DNA of 64,000 nt, taken from NCBI RefSeq assembly GCF_013343295.1, contig NZ_CP049074.1, forward strand, positions 2,089,501 through 2,153,500, in the 5' to 3' direction. The notes beneath the pieces are model-generated. The model searched no databases. It saw only the letters and a list, made by a program, of their open reading frames with translations, and had not been told where the DNA came from. The position numbers and the translations under genes were made by a program. Shown one piece after another: positions 8,334-16,792 of this stretch. Position 1 is the first letter of the stretch. Each line of letters opens with the position of its first letter. The DNA comes from Metallosphaera tengchongensis (GTDB lineage: Archaea > Thermoproteota > Thermoprotei_A > Sulfolobales > Sulfolobaceae).

Positions 8334-9359
8334 GTGGACCTCAAGAAGTCTCTGGGACTTGGCTTCGCAGTGGCCTTTCTCCTGGGAGTGCTTTTCCTCC
8401 ACAGTTACCTAGTCCACCTGACTAACCCTAGGAGCAGTAATGTGACGGACAGGTACCCCCAAGTGACCTCCCAGGGTACTGGGACGACTTCAGGTACTGG
8501 GAGCAAGGACGTGTTGAACCTCTCTAACCTAGGGGGCACGTTCACCGTCATTGGGAGGTACCAAAGCGACAGCAAGTACGCCTTGGCCGAGGTCTACACT
8601 CCGAATGGGTCCCTCTTCCTCTCTCCTTTCCTATGGAACCTCAAGGTAGCAAAGGGTGACGCTAACCTGACCTACGTGGGGAGCTCCCTCGAGGTCTGGG
8701 TAAACTTCACTGATTTCAAAAAGGTGTCTCCCTCGATACCAGTGGACGGATACCCTGGCGTCATGTACGGTCAGGAGCTCTGGTTCCCCTTCGCTGGAAA
8801 GTCCTTGACCTCCAGCTCACTCCCCCTGCCCATGGCCTTGGGTGAACTGCCAAACTTTTCCTCGACCCTCTCCTACTCCGTCCTAGACCGTTGGGGAGTG
8901 GTGGACGACTTCTCGTATGACGTGTGGTTAACGACTGACCCCAACGCGACCTACTTGCAGTACCCTGACGTGGAGGTCATGGTCTGGCTCTACCATAACG
9001 AGACTCCGTCCAAATACTTCCTCTACGTCGGAAACGTGACGGAGAGGCTAGTGGTGAACGACACGGTCTTAGAGGAAAACTTCTCAGTGTACGTCCTCCC
9101 CCACACAGGTTCTGCAAACGGATGGATAGGGGTATACTTCCTGAGCCAGGACCAGTTGGAGGGTAACGTCACGGTACCCCTGTCCTCCATGATAGTGGGG
9201 TCCTTCCCCTTCATCCATAAGGTCTTCCAGAAGGTCAACGCTAGCGACTACTACTTGGACGCGGTCCAGGTCGGTATGGAGTTCAATGACGTCGACGGTG
9301 ATGTGAGCTTAGGGTACGTCCTCCACAGTTGGACAATAGAGCTGCAAAACGAGAGTTGA
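8334..9359 (+). CDS. Secreted endo-beta-1,4-glucanase, glycoside hydrolase family 12
   Basis: A 341-aa secreted enzyme. Residues 6-23 form a signal or membrane-anchor helix, residues ~42-58 a Thr/Ser/Gly linker, and the rest a beta-rich GH12 domain. The GH12 signatures are present: the YDVWLT strand (195-200), VEVMVWLYH with putative nucleophile E214, and GMEFND with putative acid/base E316. Known Sulfolobales relatives hydrolyse carboxymethylcellulose and similar beta-1,4-glucans at very low pH. N-glycosylation sequons are numerous (NVT, NLS, NLT, NFT, NVT). The start is GTG at 8334, supported by the TATA spacing; no Shine-Dalgarno site is needed. It stands alone between tnpB relics and is GC-rich. 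Confidence 0.8.
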   Translation: MDLKKSLGLGFAVAFLLGVLFLHSYLVHLTNPRSSNVTDRYPQVTSQGTGTTSGTGSKDVLNLSNLGGTFTVIGRYQSDSKYALAEVYTPNGSLFLSPFLWNLKVAKGDANLTYVGSSLEVWVNFTDFKKVSPSIPVDGYPGVMYGQELWFPFAGKSLTSSSLPLPMALGELPNFSSTLSYSVLDRWGVVDDFSYDVWLTTDPNATYLQYPDVEVMVWLYHNETPSKYFLYVGNVTERLVVNDTVLEENFSVYVLPHTGSANGWIGVYFLSQDQLEGNVTVPLSSMIVGSFPFIHKVFQKVNASDYYLDAVQVGMEFNDVDGDVSLGYVLHSWTIELQNES

Positions 9360-9699
9360 CTACGGGCTGGGGACGTCATGTTAACGTGGACGTAAAAGGA
9401 GTAAAGCGCAACCGTAGGGTGTAGAAAGCGGGGGAAGGTAGGGCATGCCTCCCCTTGTCATGTGGACTGGGTGGTCATACTCTACTCGCGCAGCACAGGC
9501 CGAGGGTATGCGGTCTGGAGAAGTCACGTCAAATGTTTAGAGATGGGTTGAACATTCACAAAAGAAGAGTAACGCCCTTCACTCTGGAGTTCCGTACTTC
9601 ACTAACAGTGTCCGCGGAGGACTTTTTCCCTGCCCATGATGGTGACGTGGTGGAGTCAGTGTAGGCTACCTTAGACCTCTAAAGTCCTATATCCTACTT
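9360..9699. other. No recognisable gene
   Basis: About 340 bp after the endoglucanase. A 69-codon plus-strand frame at 9455-9664 has no promoter, no recognisable domain and unlikely composition. The right part may belong to the decayed tnpB relic that follows on the minus strand. Confidence 0.4.
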
Positions 9700-10760
9700 A
9701 TTCTCGCCTCATCGGAACACCTTCCGTCAGACCCTGGACGAGTGAAGTTGAGTCAGTTTCCTCCTTCATGACTAAGTCCTGTGCGGGATAACGATTTAGC
9801 GAGCTGAGGCCAAAGTCCTGTAGTAGTGAAGGGGCCTTTAGTCCCTTATAGCCTCTTTCCCTTCTTCCTGGCACTTCCCTAGCTCCGTTTCTTGACTTTC
9901 TCTGCTTCAGCCCTTAACCAATCTAACTCAGCAACCTCCTTTTGGAAGTAGAAGTCCGCCTTTACGGTAGAGCCAGGTAGGGCACCACGGTACCGTCATT
10001 CAAGGTAACTGTACCCAACATGTTTACACCTAGCTCAATTGAGGCTACGTTGTTACCTTTAGGCGAGGCTATTTTATCCGTCCCTCTCACCGTGGACTAT
10101 GAGGGACTCCGTCGTGGGCTTACCAGACTTCTTTGTTTTGACCCTAGGTCGACTGGTATATGTGAGTAGGGCTTGTGGTCCATGTGTACCTCTAGCCTAC
10201 CTTGAGTGGCAGACCTTAACCTCCCTGTAAAAGGCGTCTCCATCTTCCAGTCCTTCAGAACGGGCAAGTGTCTTTCCTAGTCTACTCCGTGGCGGTCCTG
10301 GCTAGCTACGAGATTAACTTCCTCTTCCCCTGTCTTCCCAGTGACCCGGTAGCGATACGTGATCGATGAAGGGCAGTAGACTGTCTTTATTCTTCGACGA
10401 CAAGAGGAGGGAAGACCGAGCCTCATTGTACTCCTGCAGTACGGCTTGTGTGTTGGCAGAGCCCGAGACACTATTGTATCCCCGTGTATTTCTCCCATGT
10501 ACCCTTCAATTCTACTCCCATCTGTTGGAAGGACTGTTGTCCCCTCTCGTAGTTTACCCCGTTGTATAGTCTAGATGAGGCGTCTCCTAAATTCCTCAGT
10601 TTCCTCAGCTGTGCCCATCTAGGGGAAGACCAGACAGTTACAGCGTGGAGACTCCCTTCAAGTATCGCGGAAGAGATCGGCTCCAGCTCCTCATATTCTT
10701 GGGGTTGACCATAAGTCAGTGCCACGGAAAAAGGAGTTAAAAACCTTACCAAGCCTTAAA
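9700..10760 (-). pseudogene. tnpB: tnpB relic, type A, minus strand
   Basis: Aligned by eye with the type-A relics at 7540-8286 and 41203-42562. The N-terminal part (from 10752) contains VNYERGQQSFQQ and TWEKY. The 9880-10150 part is the inverted match to the core segment with the Glu/Lys stretch and NMLG-type motif. Stops and frameshifts are numerous. On the minus strand the TATA-like GGTTTTTAAC lies just before the N-terminal region. The hairpin upstream (about 10755-10780, AAAACCCGCGTTTTAAGG) is only loosely preserved. Non-functional. Confidence 0.6.
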
Positions 10761-10780
10761 ACGCGGGTTTTTCCTTTTCC

Positions 10781-11072
10781 ATTTATAATCATCACGAAAA
10801 AAGGAGAAGGTACTGTCGTACAATCACCCTGATGATGTCGAGGCTATAACGGGTATGGGAGGGCGTTAGTGTGGACCGCTTTTGCTCAAGTGGAAAAGTA
10901 TTGATCGTAGGAGTGGTTTTTAACATACCATCTTCGGAGTTATTTTAGTTATCTCGTCTGATAAGTCCTCGACCGATACCCCAGACCTATAGGACTGGTT
11001 AGAGTTAATAAAGATATTTCATATATGGAGTAGAGATTTTGAAATATAGAGCCCGTTTATCTGAGTAACACT
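10781..11072. other. Intergenic, nothing recognisable
   Basis: About 290 bp of mixed composition between the tnpB relic and the 3' end of the HD phosphohydrolase gene. No frame, repeat or promoter could be supported. Confidence 0.4.
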
Positions 11073-12326
11073 TTATTTTTTCAAAAACTTTTTTTCAAAA
11101 TCATTGAAATAGTCATCCTTTGTATAACCGATAATTATCCTACGTCTCAGTGATGGCACGTTAACGTATTTACTGGCATTGGTATTACTTAAATTGATCT
11201 CTCCGTTACCGATCGAAAGTTTAACTTTATCTATGGGCATATCAACGTCCGCTATGTAGACCAATAAGTTGCCTTTTAAAGTGATTATAAAATTGTACAA
11301 CTTCTCTTCCTCCTCTTTATTCTCCATAGTACTAGCAAATGTATCGGCATGGGTGTCTTCAAGGATGAATTTCTTATATTTTTTCCTCTTCAGTAATATA
11401 TCATAAAAATTCTTATAAATTCCATCTTGGTCTTTTTTCTCTCTCAGCTTACTTAGGACGTAATCGTCAGTTAAATTAAAAAATTTTTCACAGTCCTTCA
11501 CGCCTTCAACAGGTATTGTCTGATCTTCAATCATATTCGCTAAAGTATAGGCAAGAGCTGTGTCAAAAATGCCCTTGACCGGATGGTTATATACAGCGCT
11601 GTACATGTGATACCTCGCCATTAAGAGGTGCTCCAGGTCGTCTCTCCCCTTTGTCCGGAACACGTAATTCCCATTTCTATCGATTTCCATAACTTCAATA
11701 ATTCTATCTAGAGAGATCTCTCCGTATTTGACGCCAAAATAATAAGAGTCCCTTTGCAAATAATCCAGCCTGTCCGCGTCCAAGGTAGAGCTGATTACAG
11801 CCTTTACCAACTGTTTAGATGCTTCTTTTTTAACGTAAATCTCCTCCATTAGCTTAGCCAGTCCTTCCTCCCCAACGCAATTTCTAAGGACATTAACTCC
11901 TATTAATTCGTGAAATTTAGCATTAACTTGATTTCCAATAAAGTCTCTATACATTCTTTCATCAATATATTGAAGGAATTTTAGAGAGTGCTCAAAGGTA
12001 TGAGAGAAGGGCAAATGACCTATATCGTGAACTAAAGCTAACCTGCTAATTTCATTCAGTTGATCATCGTTTACGAAACCGTTCTTTCTCAATTTCTCCA
12101 ACATGAGTTTAGCAACGTGATGTGCACCTAAACTATGCTCAAATCTTGAGTGAGTCGCTGATGGGAAGACTAAATATGCAAGACCGTTTTGTCTAATGTA
12201 TCTCAGCCTCTGAAAAAGGGGACTATCTACTAAGTTTAAATCGCTGGCTTCGACTTTTACATACCCATAAATGGGGTCTCTTATGTGCTTGCCTACTGAC
12301 ATACTATAATACTCATCATTTTTCAC
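11073..12326 (-). CDS. HD-domain phosphohydrolase (dNTPase/SAMHD1-like)
   Basis: A 417-aa protein of the HD superfamily. Metal-binding residues visible: H64 in RFEHSLG, H100-D101 in LALVHDIGHLPFSH, and an aspartate of the LDADRLDYLQRDS motif (D185/D188). The QRLRYIRQ and FPSATHSRFEHS segments near residues 39-66 are typical of the dGTPase/SAMHD1-like branch, enzymes that hydrolyse dNTPs or related phosphates. The C-terminal ~150 residues are charged and unassigned. The ATG overlaps the stop codon of the preceding small gene by 4 bp (ATGA), so the two are translationally coupled. Nucleotide hydrolysis could serve housekeeping or antiviral dNTP depletion; the sequence does not decide. The gene is AT-rich and bounded by transposon relics. 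Confidence 0.8.
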   Translation of the reverse strand: MKNDEYYSMSVGKHIRDPIYGYVKVEASDLNLVDSPLFQRLRYIRQNGLAYLVFPSATHSRFEHSLGAHHVAKLMLEKLRKNGFVNDDQLNEISRLALVHDIGHLPFSHTFEHSLKFLQYIDERMYRDFIGNQVNAKFHELIGVNVLRNCVGEEGLAKLMEEIYVKKEASKQLVKAVISSTLDADRLDYLQRDSYYFGVKYGEISLDRIIEVMEIDRNGNYVFRTKGRDDLEHLLMARYHMYSAVYNHPVKGIFDTALAYTLANMIEDQTIPVEGVKDCEKFFNLTDDYVLSKLREKKDQDGIYKNFYDILLKRKKYKKFILEDTHADTFASTMENKEEEEKLYNFIITLKGNLLVYIADVDMPIDKVKLSIGNGEINLSNTNASKYVNVPSLRRRIIIGYTKDDYFNDFEKKFLKK

Positions 12327-12667
12327 TTATATTTTTCTAAGATCTTTATAAGATCTTCCTCATCACGATTAAAATCAACTTTATCACCTGCTAATTTATA
12401 CCAAAGTTTCCTAGCTGTACTCCTAGCTGTATTCTCGATAAATGTTGGATCCGCATTAACGTTAACACATTGATCTCGACTGGAATGGTCAAAATTTCTT
12501 ATGTAGTCCACGTAGTGTACACCGTCATTAGTCGGCTCAAAACCACTTATGTCTTCTCCTCTCTGTGCCGTAATTATAAAAGCTAAAGCGTGGGCCACCT
12601 CTTCAGGATACTCCTTTTTTAAACAATTTATCAGGCTCGTGATCCTAAACCTCTCGAACGTTATCAT
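12323..12667 (-). CDS. Unknown 114-aa protein coupled to HD phosphohydrolase
   Basis: A small soluble protein, mostly helical, starting MITFERFRITSLINC, with no family I recognise. The frame is open from a GTG at 12685, but a minus-strand TATA-like GCATAAAAGC centred near 12696 lies about 29 nt from the ATG at 12667 and too close to the GTG, so 12667 is chosen. It ends in ATGA overlap with the HD gene. It may be a regulatory or structural partner of that enzyme (inference from coupling only). Confidence 0.55.
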   Translation of the reverse strand: MITFERFRITSLINCLKKEYPEEVAHALAFIITAQRGEDISGFEPTNDGVHYVDYIRNFDHSSRDQCVNVNADPTFIENTARSTARKLWYKLAGDKVDFNRDEEDLIKILEKYK

Positions 12668-12685
12668 GAAATAAATATTGGGCAC

Positions 12686-13275
12686 AGAATGCTTTTATGC
12701 GCTTAATTTCGTATTACACTATACAGAGACTTTACCGAAAGTAGACTAACCCCTTCATCAATCTAGACCGCTCGACACGTCTCTTAGCTCAGCCGTATAC
12801 TCTTGGCTAGGCAGGTTGCTAAGTACCGGGCCTGGTTCTGTCTCTCAATTGTTATGATGACGTAGACCGAAGGTAAGCTGCTGCCCTAACTTCGTCAGTT
12901 TCCCTACTTTCACGACCGTTCCTACCTCGTGTAGGGTGTCATGTGGGCACCGTCCTAAGTCTTGACTACCCTTACCTCACCCCAAATCAGCCCCAGCAGA
13001 GCCCTATAGTCTTTCCTAGGTATAAGGAACTTCTTTTGGTCAAAGTAGTCGTTCTACAACCAACTTCCAATGCATGAATCTGGCCTCCTCCCCTTCCTGC
13101 AAGGTTTGCCGTCCCTTTACCATACAGAAGTCTGAGGTCGAGAGGGGCAGGGTATCTACCGGTCAAGGATGCCCAGATCCCAATATCGTATATCTTTCAC
13201 CTTCGTGCGCGGACTAGGAAATCACATGCACTCAGCTATGGGGAAAGGGTCACATTTCGGGAAGGACGTGATCCC
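12686..13275. other. About 590 bp without an intact gene
   Basis: Contains one palindromic unit (13081-13112). On the minus strand near 12880-13020 a broken frame (RKDYRALLGLIWGEVRVV, then stops) may be a transposase remnant, but I cannot assign a family. Nothing else is recognisable. Confidence 0.4.
13081..13112 (-). repeat. Solo palindromic unit
   Basis: On the minus strand: GGCAAACC, TTGCAGG, AAGGGGAGG, AGGCCAG. The stem is weaker and the terminal GTCAG is changed to GCCAG, but the left flank and GGGGAGGAGG block match the other solo copies. No tnpB is attached. Confidence 0.5.
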
Positions 13276-13836
13276 TCAACAGAGCCCGTCTCCGTACTCG
13301 AAGTTCGCCTTGGAGTCCCTCAAGAGTGGCAGTCCCCTGTCCTTCTCCGAGAGGACCAGCCCCTCGACCCTAGGCCACTCCACCCCTACTTCTGGGTCGT
13401 CGTAGCGTATGCCCGAGTCGTGCTCCTTGGAGAACTCCCTTGTGACGAAGTAGACCACGTGCGAGTCCTCCAAGGCCAGGAAGCCGTGGGCGAAACCAGC
13501 GGGTACCCACAAGAGCTTTCCAGGGGTCAGCTCAGCGGAGACCCACCTCTTGTAACTAGGCGACCCCCTCCTAAGGTCAACAGCCACGTCATATATCCTC
13601 CCAGAGACTACAGAGACCAGCTTCCCCTGTGGTACTGGTTTCAGCTGGAAGTGGAGCCCCCTCAGTACCCCTCTCCTAGAGAAGGAGTGGTTCACCTGGA
13701 CGAAGTCGCAGGGGACGTACCCCCTGAAGTCGCTCCTCTTGTAGAGCTCCTCGAAGTGCCCCCTCTCATCCGAAAACTGCCTCGCCTCTACCAGGACGAC
13801 CTCCGGGACCTCCAAGCGCTTGAACGTGAACGGCAT
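13276..13836 (-). CDS. rmlC: dTDP-4-dehydrorhamnose 3,5-epimerase
   Basis: A 186-aa RmlC, third enzyme of dTDP-L-rhamnose synthesis, epimerising C3 and C5 of dTDP-4-keto-6-deoxyglucose in the cytoplasm. The cupin fold is evident from RGLHFQ with catalytic base H62, the GRIYDVAVDLR strand pair, AGFAHGF (H117) and the C-terminal YDDPEVGVEWP motif. Length equals the family norm. It starts 15 bp after the stop of rmlB on the same strand and is the last gene of the rmlDABC operon. GC-rich codon use matches its operon partners. The opposite strand holds long open frames that are shadows of this high-GC coding. Confidence 0.93.
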   Translation of the reverse strand: MPFTFKRLEVPEVVLVEARQFSDERGHFEELYKRSDFRGYVPCDFVQVNHSFSRRGVLRGLHFQLKPVPQGKLVSVVSGRIYDVAVDLRRGSPSYKRWVSAELTPGKLLWVPAGFAHGFLALEDSHVVYFVTREFSKEHDSGIRYDDPEVGVEWPRVEGLVLSEKDRGLPLLRDSKANFEYGDGLC

Positions 13837-13851
13837 GACCTCACCCCTCCC

Positions 13852-14808
13852 TCATCTCCAGGGTGCCTCATCCCTGAAGAACTTGTCGTCCAGCAGTGGC
13901 TCCCACCACCACCTGTTCTGTAGGTACCACTCCACAGTCCTTGAGAGCCCCTCCCTCAAGGGCATGACCTTGTACTCCAAGGAAGGCTCCATGCAGTACC
14001 TCCTGTCGTGGCCGGGCCTGTCCTCCACGAACTTCACCTTCACCTCTCTACCCATCACCTCCCCTATGGTCCTCACCAGCTCCAGGTTCGTGACGGGCTG
14101 TCCCCCGGGTAAGTTGTACACCTCACCTCCCCATCTGGCTGACCCCTCCATCACGTCAGCCATGGTCCTGACCGTGTCCTCGACGTAGATCCAGTCCCTC
14201 TCCTGCCTCCCGTCGCCGTAAATTGGGACCGGGAGCCCCGAAAGCGTCCTGATTATCACCTTCGGAATCATCTTCTCAGGGTACTGCCTGGGGCCGTAGT
14301 TGTTGGAGGGCCTCACCACAATCGCCTTCACCCCGTAAGTCCTTACGTAGGCCTTGACAAAGAGGTCCGCTGACGCCTTTGAGGCGCTGTAGGGCGAGGA
14401 GGGGTTCAGTGCCGCGTCCTCGTCTGCGCACCTTCCATCCCCGTAGACCTCGTCCGTGGACACGTGGACGTACTTGAAGTCGTACTTCCTTGAGGCCTCC
14501 AGCACGTTCAACACGCCTAAGACGTTGGTCTCCACGAACCCCCTGGGGGAGTAGATCGACCTGTCCACGTGCGTCTCAGCGGCGAAGTTCACCACCACGT
14601 CCACGTTCCCGGAGAGCACCTTGTCCAGCGCCTGGGGGTCCCTCACGTCCCCCCTCACTAACGCGTGTCCAGTCCCCACCAAGTTCTCCGTCCTACCCGC
14701 ATAGGTCAACGCGTCAAACACTGTCGGGGTGACCCCCCTCCTGTTCACCTCCCTCACGAAGGCTGAGCCTATGAAGCCAGCCCCTCCAAGGACTACAAGG
14801 TTATCCAT
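13852..14808 (-). CDS. rmlB: dTDP-glucose 4,6-dehydratase
   Basis: A 318-aa extended short-chain dehydrogenase. It shows the NAD-binding GGAGFIGS (8-15), the dehydratase catalytic triad segment STDEVYGD (T118, D119, E120) and the YSASK motif (Y140, K144), followed by VRPSNNYGPRQYPEK. It converts dTDP-glucose to dTDP-4-keto-6-deoxyglucose. The start overlaps the end of rmlA by 16 bp, so translation is probably coupled. The length is typical. No defect was seen. Confidence 0.94.
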   Translation of the reverse strand: MDNLVVLGGAGFIGSAFVREVNRRGVTPTVFDALTYAGRTENLVGTGHALVRGDVRDPQALDKVLSGNVDVVVNFAAETHVDRSIYSPRGFVETNVLGVLNVLEASRKYDFKYVHVSTDEVYGDGRCADEDAALNPSSPYSASKASADLFVKAYVRTYGVKAIVVRPSNNYGPRQYPEKMIPKVIIRTLSGLPVPIYGDGRQERDWIYVEDTVRTMADVMEGSARWGGEVYNLPGGQPVTNLELVRTIGEVMGREVKVKFVEDRPGHDRRYCMEPSLEYKVMPLREGLSRTVEWYLQNRWWWEPLLDDKFFRDEAPWR

Positions 14809-15839
14809 GAGTTCTCACCTACGACCAGCTTGTGCCACCTGTTCCCCTTCCTTATCACCGCGTTGTTACCGATCAGCGAGTCCATCAAGAAGACCCCTCC
14901 TTCCACCTTCACGTTGTCTAGGATCACGCTGTGCTCCACTTCGCTCCCCTCCACCACGCAGTTGTCCCCTATTGAGGTGTAGGGCCCCACATATGAGTCC
15001 TTGACCACGGTGTTCTCGCCCACGTACGCTGGTCCCCTGACCACCGAGTTCTGGACGAGGGCGTTCCTACCTAGGTAGACCCTCCCCTCCACGCTGGAGT
15101 TGACTAGTCTCACGTTTTCCTCCACCCTCCTCGAGACCTTGGCGTCGAGCAGGAACGCGTTGGCCTCCAGTATGTCCTTGGGCGTCCCCGTGTCTTTCCA
15201 CCACCCGTCGGCTACGTCGTAGCTCACCTCGAGCCCCCTGTCGACCAGGCCCTGGATCGCGTCGGTTATCTCCAGTTCCCCCCTCCAGCTCGGCCTCAGC
15301 CCCTCTATCACGTCGAACACGTTGTCATCGAAGCTGTAGACCCCCACTAGGGCTAGGTCGGATATCCTCTCCTTTGGCTTCTCCACCAACTTGACGAGCT
15401 TACCCTCCCTTATCACAGCGACCCCAAAGCGGGAGGGGTCCTGGACCTTCGCCAAGAGGATGGACGCGTTAGACCCGGAGGAGGCGAACTTCCCCAAGTC
15501 GTAGTTCACCACGTTGTCCCCTAGGTAGACCAGGAACCTCTCCCCCTTCACCAGTCCCCTGACCCTGTAGACCGCGTCGGCTAGCCCCCTGGCCTTCCCT
15601 TGGTAGACGTAGGTTATCCTGACCCCGAAGCGGCTACCGTCGCCGTAGTACTCCACGACCTTGTTGGGCACGTTGTCGCCCAGGATGAGGATGACGTCCT
15701 TTACCCCAGCGTCCCTTACCTGCTCCAGGGCCCACTGGGAGATAGGCTTCCCAGCTACCTTTATCAACTGCTTAGGGCCCGTGTGGGTCAAGGGCCTGAG
15801 CCTAGTACCCTGCCCCCCGTGTAGGATAACAGCCTTCAT
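14793..15839 (-). CDS. rmlA: Glucose-1-phosphate thymidylyltransferase, long archaeal form
   Basis: A 348-aa nucleotidyltransferase that makes dTDP-glucose from glucose-1-phosphate and dTTP. The N-terminal signature is GGQGTRLRPLT (8-18) with PKQLIKVAGKPI following, and YLGDN carries the metal-binding Asp. Residues ~245-345 form a left-handed beta-helix of hexapeptide repeats (GRNALVQNSVVRGPAYVGE region), which marks the long type common in archaea and actinobacteria rather than the 290-aa bacterial RmlA. The ATG overlaps the rmlD stop by 4 bp. A different NTP or sugar-1-phosphate specificity is possible, but the rml context argues for dTTP. Confidence 0.92.
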   Translation of the reverse strand: MKAVILHGGQGTRLRPLTHTGPKQLIKVAGKPISQWALEQVRDAGVKDVILILGDNVPNKVVEYYGDGSRFGVRITYVYQGKARGLADAVYRVRGLVKGERFLVYLGDNVVNYDLGKFASSGSNASILLAKVQDPSRFGVAVIREGKLVKLVEKPKERISDLALVGVYSFDDNVFDVIEGLRPSWRGELEITDAIQGLVDRGLEVSYDVADGWWKDTGTPKDILEANAFLLDAKVSRRVEENVRLVNSSVEGRVYLGRNALVQNSVVRGPAYVGENTVVKDSYVGPYTSIGDNCVVEGSEVEHSVILDNVKVEGGVFLMDSLIGNNAVIRKGNRWHKLVVGENSWITL

Positions 15840-16660
15840 GCTACCACCATGTGCTTCAGGTTCTCCTCTAGGGAGTAGAAGTCCACTGATACCAACTTCC
15901 TCGCCCTACTCACGTCCAGGGAGGAGTCGAAGGGCCTCTTCGCCACCCAACCCCTCACCTCGTCCACCTCCTTCACGTTCTTAGGCAGGTCGTAAGCCTC
16001 AGCTACCCTTAGGGCGAGCTCGTAACGCGAGACCCTCTCTCCAGCGACGTGTATGACGCCCGTCCTCCTGGTCTCCACCAGTTCCTTTATGGCCTCAGCC
16101 AGCAACTTGCCTGAGATTGGGGAGTAGTACCCCTTGAAGGCCAGGACTTCGCCACCTTTCCTAAGTGTGTTGTAGGCGTACACGGGGAAGCCCTTGTGCC
16201 TGAACACCCCAGAGGTCCTCACGACGAGCGAGTCGTCGTAGGAGAGGGCGTAGGCCTCCCCCACCAGTTTGGAGAGGCCGTAGTAGTTCACCGGGTCGGG
16301 GAGGTCGGTCTCGGCATACATCCCCTTCCCACCGTCAAAGACGTAGTCCGTACTCACGTGAAGGAGGTAAGCCTCCACGACCCTGGAGGCCCTGACCACG
16401 TGCCTCACCGCCTCAGAGTTGACCTTCATAGCCCTCTCCCTGTCCCTCTCGCAGCCGTCCACGTCCGTGTAGGCTGTGGCGTTCACCACTACGTCCGGCC
16501 TCACCTTGAGTATAAAGTCCTCAAGTACCTGGAAGTCAGTGACGTCTAGTTTGACCCCGCCTGGGACTTCGGAGGAAGAGTAAGTCCTTATGGCTTCTGG
16601 GAAGAGGCTGGAGAGCTCGATGCCCAGCTGCCCAGAGGCGCCCAGTATCAGGGTCTTCAT
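15836..16660 (-). CDS. rmlD: dTDP-4-dehydrorhamnose reductase
   Basis: First gene of the rml operon, 274 aa from the start chosen here. It shows the Rossmann GASGQLG (7-13), the STDYVFDG segment and the Y-x3-K pair in YYGLSKLVGE, all typical of RmlD, which reduces the keto sugar to dTDP-L-rhamnose. An in-frame extension to 16729 adds 23 residues that do not belong to the family. The ATG at 16660 lies 26 nt after a TATA box (minus-strand GCATTTTTATTTT, plus coordinates 16679-16691), so it is preferred. Confidence 0.92.
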   Translation of the reverse strand: MKTLILGASGQLGIELSSLFPEAIRTYSSSEVPGGVKLDVTDFQVLEDFILKVRPDVVVNATAYTDVDGCERDRERAMKVNSEAVRHVVRASRVVEAYLLHVSTDYVFDGGKGMYAETDLPDPVNYYGLSKLVGEAYALSYDDSLVVRTSGVFRHKGFPVYAYNTLRKGGEVLAFKGYYSPISGKLLAEAIKELVETRRTGVIHVAGERVSRYELALRVAEAYDLPKNVKEVDEVRGWVAKRPFDSSLDVSRARKLVSVDFYSLEENLKHMVVA

Positions 16661-16678
16661 GTCGTTTGATATCTGTAG

Positions 16679-16691
16679 AAAATAAAAATGC
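16679..16691 (-). promoter_or_regulatory. TATA box of rmlDABC operon
   Basis: The minus-strand AT-rich box is centred 26 nt before the rmlD ATG. The four overlapping or closely spaced genes downstream are probably one leaderless transcript. Confidence 0.65.
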
Positions 16692-16751
16692 TTTTCGGTT
16701 TCCCGTCGCGTTCCCCGTCGCTTTGCCATCAGGTCAAGGACCTTAAGACCA

Positions 16752-16787
16752 TGACTGGCCTCCCCACCATGCGGGGTTTTCCTTGTC
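16752..16787 (-). repeat. Solo palindromic unit
   Basis: On the minus strand: GACAAGGAAAA, CCCCGC, ATGGT, GGGGAGG, CCAGTCA. It sits between the 3' end of the membrane-protein gene and the rml promoter. Here it could also act as a hairpin at the end of the upstream transcript. Confidence 0.55.
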
Positions 16788-16792
16788 TTTTA

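Noticed and set aside
13420-16549. Long open frames on the plus strand opposite the rml genes
   Set aside because: They are shadows of GC-rich coding on the other strand. They have no domains, and their peptide composition (Pro, Ser, Arg rich) is typical of antisense readings.
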